A stretch of 6,023 bases of DNA from an uncultured Clostridia bacterium. Its GTDB lineage: Bacteria; Bacillota_A; Clostridia; UMGS1840; HGM11507. The notes under the pieces are model-generated. The model was given only the letters and a program-made list of their open reading frames with translations, was not told the DNA's origin and ran no database searches. Position 1 is the first letter of the stretch, and each line of letters opens with the position of its first letter. This document shows positions 5,455 to 6,023 of this stretch, piece by piece. The translations under genes were made by a program, and so were the position numbers. Location of the stretch: assembly GCA_934403665.1 (NCBI GenBank), contig CAKRUL010000096.1:1-6023 (forward strand), written 5' to 3'.

Positions 5455-6023
5455 TTATTCTATGCTAATGATCCATTGTCCTGTTTTTCTTGAGCCTTCT
5501 CGATCAAGTACACCAATTTCTTTAAGCGCATCAATATCCCTTTTTATTGTTCTCGAATTCACACCTATATTTTTTGCTATATCCTCCATTGATACATTTC
5601 TGTTATCTGCAATGATTGAAACAATTTGTATCGCACGCTCGATTTTCTTCTGAGCATAGTCCATAGACAATAATCTGTCTCTAATGATTTTTCCCAATTT
5701 TATTGGGACATTTATTGGGACATTATCTTCTTTTGTTCCCAGCCCATACTTTTTGAGGAGTATAAGATATTTCTCGCCGGGTTTGCACAGCACCATAATT
5801 CCCCTTTCCGATATTTCATATTCAGGAAGTGGCGTATTGTTTGCTTCACATTCCTCTTTTATCTTATCAAAGCCTCTGCCCCAACTTTCAATCATCCCTG
5901 CTTTGAAAAGAACATCCGCAACCTTCGGATTATACGGAATGGAAGAATGTTTCTCATATATATTTTCTGCCGAAAGCATTTCCGGGAACTTGCCGTCATT
6001 CCAAATATAGATTTTGTCATCAT
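5455..6023 (-). CDS. RecG-like/AlbA_2-family ATP-binding regulator, C-terminal part
   Basis: The minus-strand frame is open from the right edge to TAA (complement of 5455-5457), showing 188 residues; the N-terminus is outside. An internal ATG at 5979 is not the start, because the 14 upstream residues DDKIYIWNDGKFPE continue the conserved domain. The visible part begins in the C-terminal half of the putative ATP-binding domain often labelled RecG-like (HATPase_c_4 type). Its hallmarks are IYIWNDGKFPE, a short stretch ending in H-S-S-I-P-YNP, then ADVLFKAGMIESWGRGFDKI. A linker with a repeated NVPI follows, then a winged HTH of about 60 residues (AIQIVSIIADNRNVSMEDIA... to the end), as in transcription regulators of this group. 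The N-terminal AlbA_2 (Schlafen-like) domain expected in the family would lie beyond the edge. Codons are AT-rich: hand counts give about 34% GC over 5461-5580 against 52-60% in several 60-base samples of the two central genes. Its target is unknown. Confidence 0.85.
   Translation of the reverse strand, partial: DDKIYIWNDGKFPEMLSAENIYEKHSSIPYNPKVADVLFKAGMIESWGRGFDKIKEECEANNTPLPEYEISERGIMVLCKPGEKYLILLKKYGLGTKEDNVPINVPIKLGKIIRDRLLSMDYAQKKIERAIQIVSIIADNRNVSMEDIAKNIGVNSRTIKRDIDALKEIGVLDREGSRKTGQWIISIE
5701..5724. repeat. Two tandem copies of TATTGGGACATT in the regulator gene
   Basis: Bases 5701-5712 and 5713-5724 are identical. On the minus strand they encode NVPINVPI, in the linker between the ATP-binding domain and the winged HTH. 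Twelve bases is a whole number of codons, so gain or loss of copies would keep the frame and only change linker length. Confidence 0.85.

Noticed and set aside
5327..5653. 108-codon plus-strand frame overlapping the regulator gene
   Set aside because: Most of it is antisense to the conserved winged-HTH segment and it crosses a terminator. Only its short 5' part from 5387 was kept as a speculative peptide.
5684..6010. 108-codon plus-strand frame at the right edge
   Set aside because: Antisense to the RecG-like regulator, whose conserved motifs are clear on the minus strand.

Overview
The window looks like the chromosome of an anaerobic, low-to-moderate GC Firmicute of class Clostridia, probably an Oscillospiraceae/Ruminococcaceae-type gut bacterium. 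This rests on strong AGGAGG-type Shine-Dalgarno sites, sigma-A-like promoters, U-tailed terminators and the protein families present. It is inferred from style, not from a marker gene. No RNA genes, CRISPR arrays, insertion sequences or origins were seen.

Layout. (1) Bases 1-608, minus strand: the first 202 residues of a cysteine-rich cytosolic protein of unknown function, running off the left edge. (2) 609-872: a divergent intergenic region holding promoters for both flanking genes, plus a structured leader in front of the gene to the right. (3) 873-2399, plus strand: a complete 508-residue sodium:solute symporter (SSS family), closed by a strong terminator at 2416-2468. (4) 2642-5203, plus strand: a complete 853-residue GH94-type (cellobiose-phosphorylase-like) glycoside phosphorylase with its own promoter (2560-2588) and terminator (5235-5268). 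(5) 5204-5454: no conventional gene, but a 17-pair hairpin followed by a second hairpin with a T6 tail. (6) 5455-6023, minus strand: the C-terminal part of a RecG-like/AlbA_2-type ATP-binding regulator ending in a winged HTH. It is AT-richer than the rest and may be acquired.

How the genes may work together. The symporter and the phosphorylase are separate transcription units in tandem. Both transcripts are predicted to begin with a similar small ACGCA...TGCG stem-loop 11-12 bases after the -10 box, which suggests shared control. A reasonable inference is Na+-driven uptake of a sugar or glycoside followed by cytosolic phosphorolysis, but neither substrate can be read from the sequence. A nearly consensus CcpA (cre) palindrome inside the phosphorylase gene would fit carbon catabolite control. 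The two outer genes have no evident link to this pair.

No clear new multi-gene system is visible. The best leads are the paired 5' stem-loops, the two-way-pairing leader of the symporter gene, the orphan hairpin/terminator tract at 5389-5452, the non-canonical GH94 active-site motifs, and the 12-bp tandem repeat in the regulator gene.
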